Source: Phragmites australis
Lineage: Eukaryota > Streptophyta > Magnoliopsida > Poales > Poaceae
Assembly (NCBI RefSeq): GCF_958298935.1
Contig: NC_084939.1
Coordinates: 8,385,501 to 8,449,500, forward strand
DNA: 64,000 nt
Direction of reading: 5' to 3'
Made by a program: the position numbers and the translations under genes. The notes under the pieces were generated by a model. That model was not told where the DNA came from. It ran no database searches and saw only the letters and a program-made list of their open reading frames with translations. Positions 58,297 through 64,000 of this stretch are shown here, in pieces; the stretch's first letter is position 1; the number at the start of each line of letters is the position of its first letter.

Positions 58297-60288
58297 CCAG
58301 CATCGCTCGTATCCCTACAAAATCCTAAATTCGCAACAAGCCTGGAACGTTCAACCTCTTGGGCGGGTGTCAAACCGGGGTCCTTCCCAGAACGGCACCA
58401 TAAGTAGTTTTAGGTTACTATTTTATTTTTTTTAGCTTAGTTAGATGAGAGTAAATTATTAATTATTTTTTTTTAATTTTGGATCAACCCAGTAATAAAA
58501 ATATAAAACTTGTATTTCATATGCAGGATGTCATCGATAATGAGGACTTTGAAACCTAGTTACAGCATCTCTAGAGATGATGAAGTCAATCTTTTGTCTC
58601 TTCTCAACATTAATCCTACATCGCCGGTGGTACATTACAACCAGAGCTTCTGCCTCCTCACTCAACCTTCGCTTCCACTGATGAAACAAATATGATCCTT
58701 TCACCTTGGCGTCTTCACATACATCCAATTTCACTGGCATTTAGACCGAAAATACAAGCCATCTTCAAGCCAAAGACATGGCGACACTTGGGTTGCATGC
58801 ACTTTGATTTTCTAGCGAATGTTCTATGTAACATTTTACATGTCTGGTGTAATCTACATCTTTTGAGAGAGTGCCATGTATTTGGATATAGCCGCTTTCA
58901 GTTTTAATATAAAACACCATACACATTAAAAAAACAAACCTAGAACGGATAACAGAATCCAAATAACCTAAAGGTGCTAACTGTGAAAACATCCCTCCCC
59001 CTCTTCCCCGCCTGCTGGCTCCCCTCACGGGGCAGGCGGACTCGTCGAGGCGGCCAAAGGATGGGGGACGGGCTACACTACACAGAGCAGCCCATTTTTT
59101 TATCCGTTCAGCCCCTCGAAAATTTTATATTACCTTTCGCAGCTTGGACTGATCGGCAGAGCACAGGTTATTGGCCGGTCGATACGTCCAAGGGCCAGCT
59201 GCCGTTCGGCCTCCGCCGGAGCCGTCCAAATCTCGTGTCCACCAACTCCATCCAACAAGGCGCAACGGCGGCCCTTGGCGACGGCCGTGCGTGCTCCAAC
59301 CTCCCATGGAACGTGACTTACTTGGCCAGGGCAAAAGTCATATTAGCCTCCCATGTGAAAAGAATTAAAATAGAACTAACCCAGCTTAGTTGCCAGGCTA
59401 TGTATCTAGACAAGGGGAGCCAGGTGCGAGCTGAAGGGTTGGGTGTTGTAGAAAGGTCACCTGCTCGGGCGCGAAATTCTTGCGTTCCAAACAGAACCTC
59501 GATGGGAGGTCGAGAATCAGATCAGACGAAACAAGTTGGATTCTGCGCCTTGAACGGGTGCAGGGACGTTTTTGGCCTGGTTTCAGCAATTGACATACAG
59601 GAAAAAAGTATGGCAGATGCACAGATCCAGCTTTCAACTCTTGCTCTAGCACGGCACCCCCTTTTTCCCCACGACAGCGGAAAAACGCAACAGGGTGTAT
59701 GCTTCAAACCTGCAGGTCGCTCTACGGAGTTGAAACTTGATAGGGAAAGAAACAAATCACACATGAAGACAACCAGATACCAAACACTACCAAGTTTAAC
59801 GAAGTGCACAATTCGAGCTACATGGATTTCACGAGGCACATCGTCACGGGGCACACCCCAGTTGGCCCTTGCAACAGGGTGTGCTCAAAGCAGCTCTCAC
59901 TCACAATGAGTCATCAACACTAGGCTCCTGGTAAAAGGGGAGCCAATTTTGTAAAGCTCAGTTAGCAACCAAAGTACAATAGCAAATAGGCGGAGAACGT
60001 CTCCAAATGAACATTCAGCACCACCACCAAAAAAGCTAGTGCGATGTTCAGTTAATTCTTATATAATAGCAGTCCGAGTAATTTCCCGAGCTCATAGAGC
60101 GAGGCTCCAGCTGAGCCACCTGCAAAATTAAAGGGTACAACGGAAGTCAAGGGAAAGCAATGCATCTACTTTGTATAAAGATATTTAGTAGAGGCTATAT
60201 TCTTTTTGTTCCAGTTCCCGTGAGCAAGCAATCTTGGAACAACAAAAGAAAAGGATTGACTATCAGTAGATATGATAGAATGTTACCA
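58297..60288 (+). other. Region between the two genes: 6PGDH promoter and DHFR-TS 3' flank
   Basis: 58300-58600 is AT-rich upstream DNA of 6PGDH. 59000-59900 has a long plus-strand open frame (58974-59909, 311 codons) with no recognisable domain. An acceptor-like TTTTGCAG on the minus strand near 60123-60131 could belong to a 3' UTR intron of DHFR-TS. No TATA box or gene is certain. Confidence 0.35.

Positions 60289-64000
<3,712 letters not shown>

Overview
The window is nuclear DNA of a grass (Poaceae). The two ordinary genes encode proteins that look like the rice proteins throughout. They are an uninterrupted 6-phosphogluconate dehydrogenase reading frame and an intron-rich bifunctional dihydrofolate reductase-thymidylate synthase. 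The rest is layered transposable elements of types typical of grasses: CACTA elements carrying a Ulp1-like second gene, copia and gypsy LTR elements, MULE and Stowaway remnants. The species cannot be told from the sequence alone.

Layout. 1-6200 is the 3' half of a decayed CACTA element: the end of the TNP2 transposase, a repeat-rich spacer, a second gene with a Transposase_24-like region and a Ulp1-like (C48) protease region, and a subterminal repeat array ending near 6200. Its second gene is cut by the left edge of a direct tandem duplication. Unit 1 is 3457-13430 and unit 2 is 13431-25319. Each unit holds the CACTA 3' part, an exon-like block followed by a very conserved non-coding block, a short CACTA-like element, a copia RNase H remnant with its 3' LTR, and a promoter-like segment with site II and telo-box motifs. 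Post-duplication events can be read by comparing units. A 1231-bp CACTA element lies only in unit 1 (7477-8707, TSD TCT). A 2590-bp CACTA element carrying a nearly intact Ulp1-like gene lies only in unit 2 (17551-20140, TSD ATA). Unit 1 also appears to have lost about 0.6 kb at the copia remnant.

25320-29460 is mostly unannotatable intergenic DNA with a Stowaway fragment and small repeats. From 29461 to 43872 a MULE 5' region is split by a 13-kb Tat-type gypsy element (30070-43051, TSD CATTG). The gypsy element has a large gag-pol deletion, an integrase pseudogene, antisense accessory ORFs, and a 279-bp insert carrying plastid rps4 sequence flanked by 16-bp direct repeats. Its 3' LTR contains a 2957-bp solo LTR (TSD TAGGG). 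43873-51894 holds further truncated LTRs and a plant-mobile-domain fragment. 51895-52781 is another small CACTA element.

The right end is gene space, with both genes on the minus strand. The 6PGDH gene (56563-58080) supplies NADPH and pentose phosphates. DHFR-TS (60289 to beyond 64000; ten exons visible, 5' end outside the window) makes dTMP and recycles folate. They are ordinary housekeeping genes. I see no tRNA, rRNA or CRISPR features, and no clearly new system. The best leads are the plastid DNA insert with its flanking repeats, the CACTA element that carries a protease gene but no transposase, and the strongly uneven divergence inside the tandem duplication.
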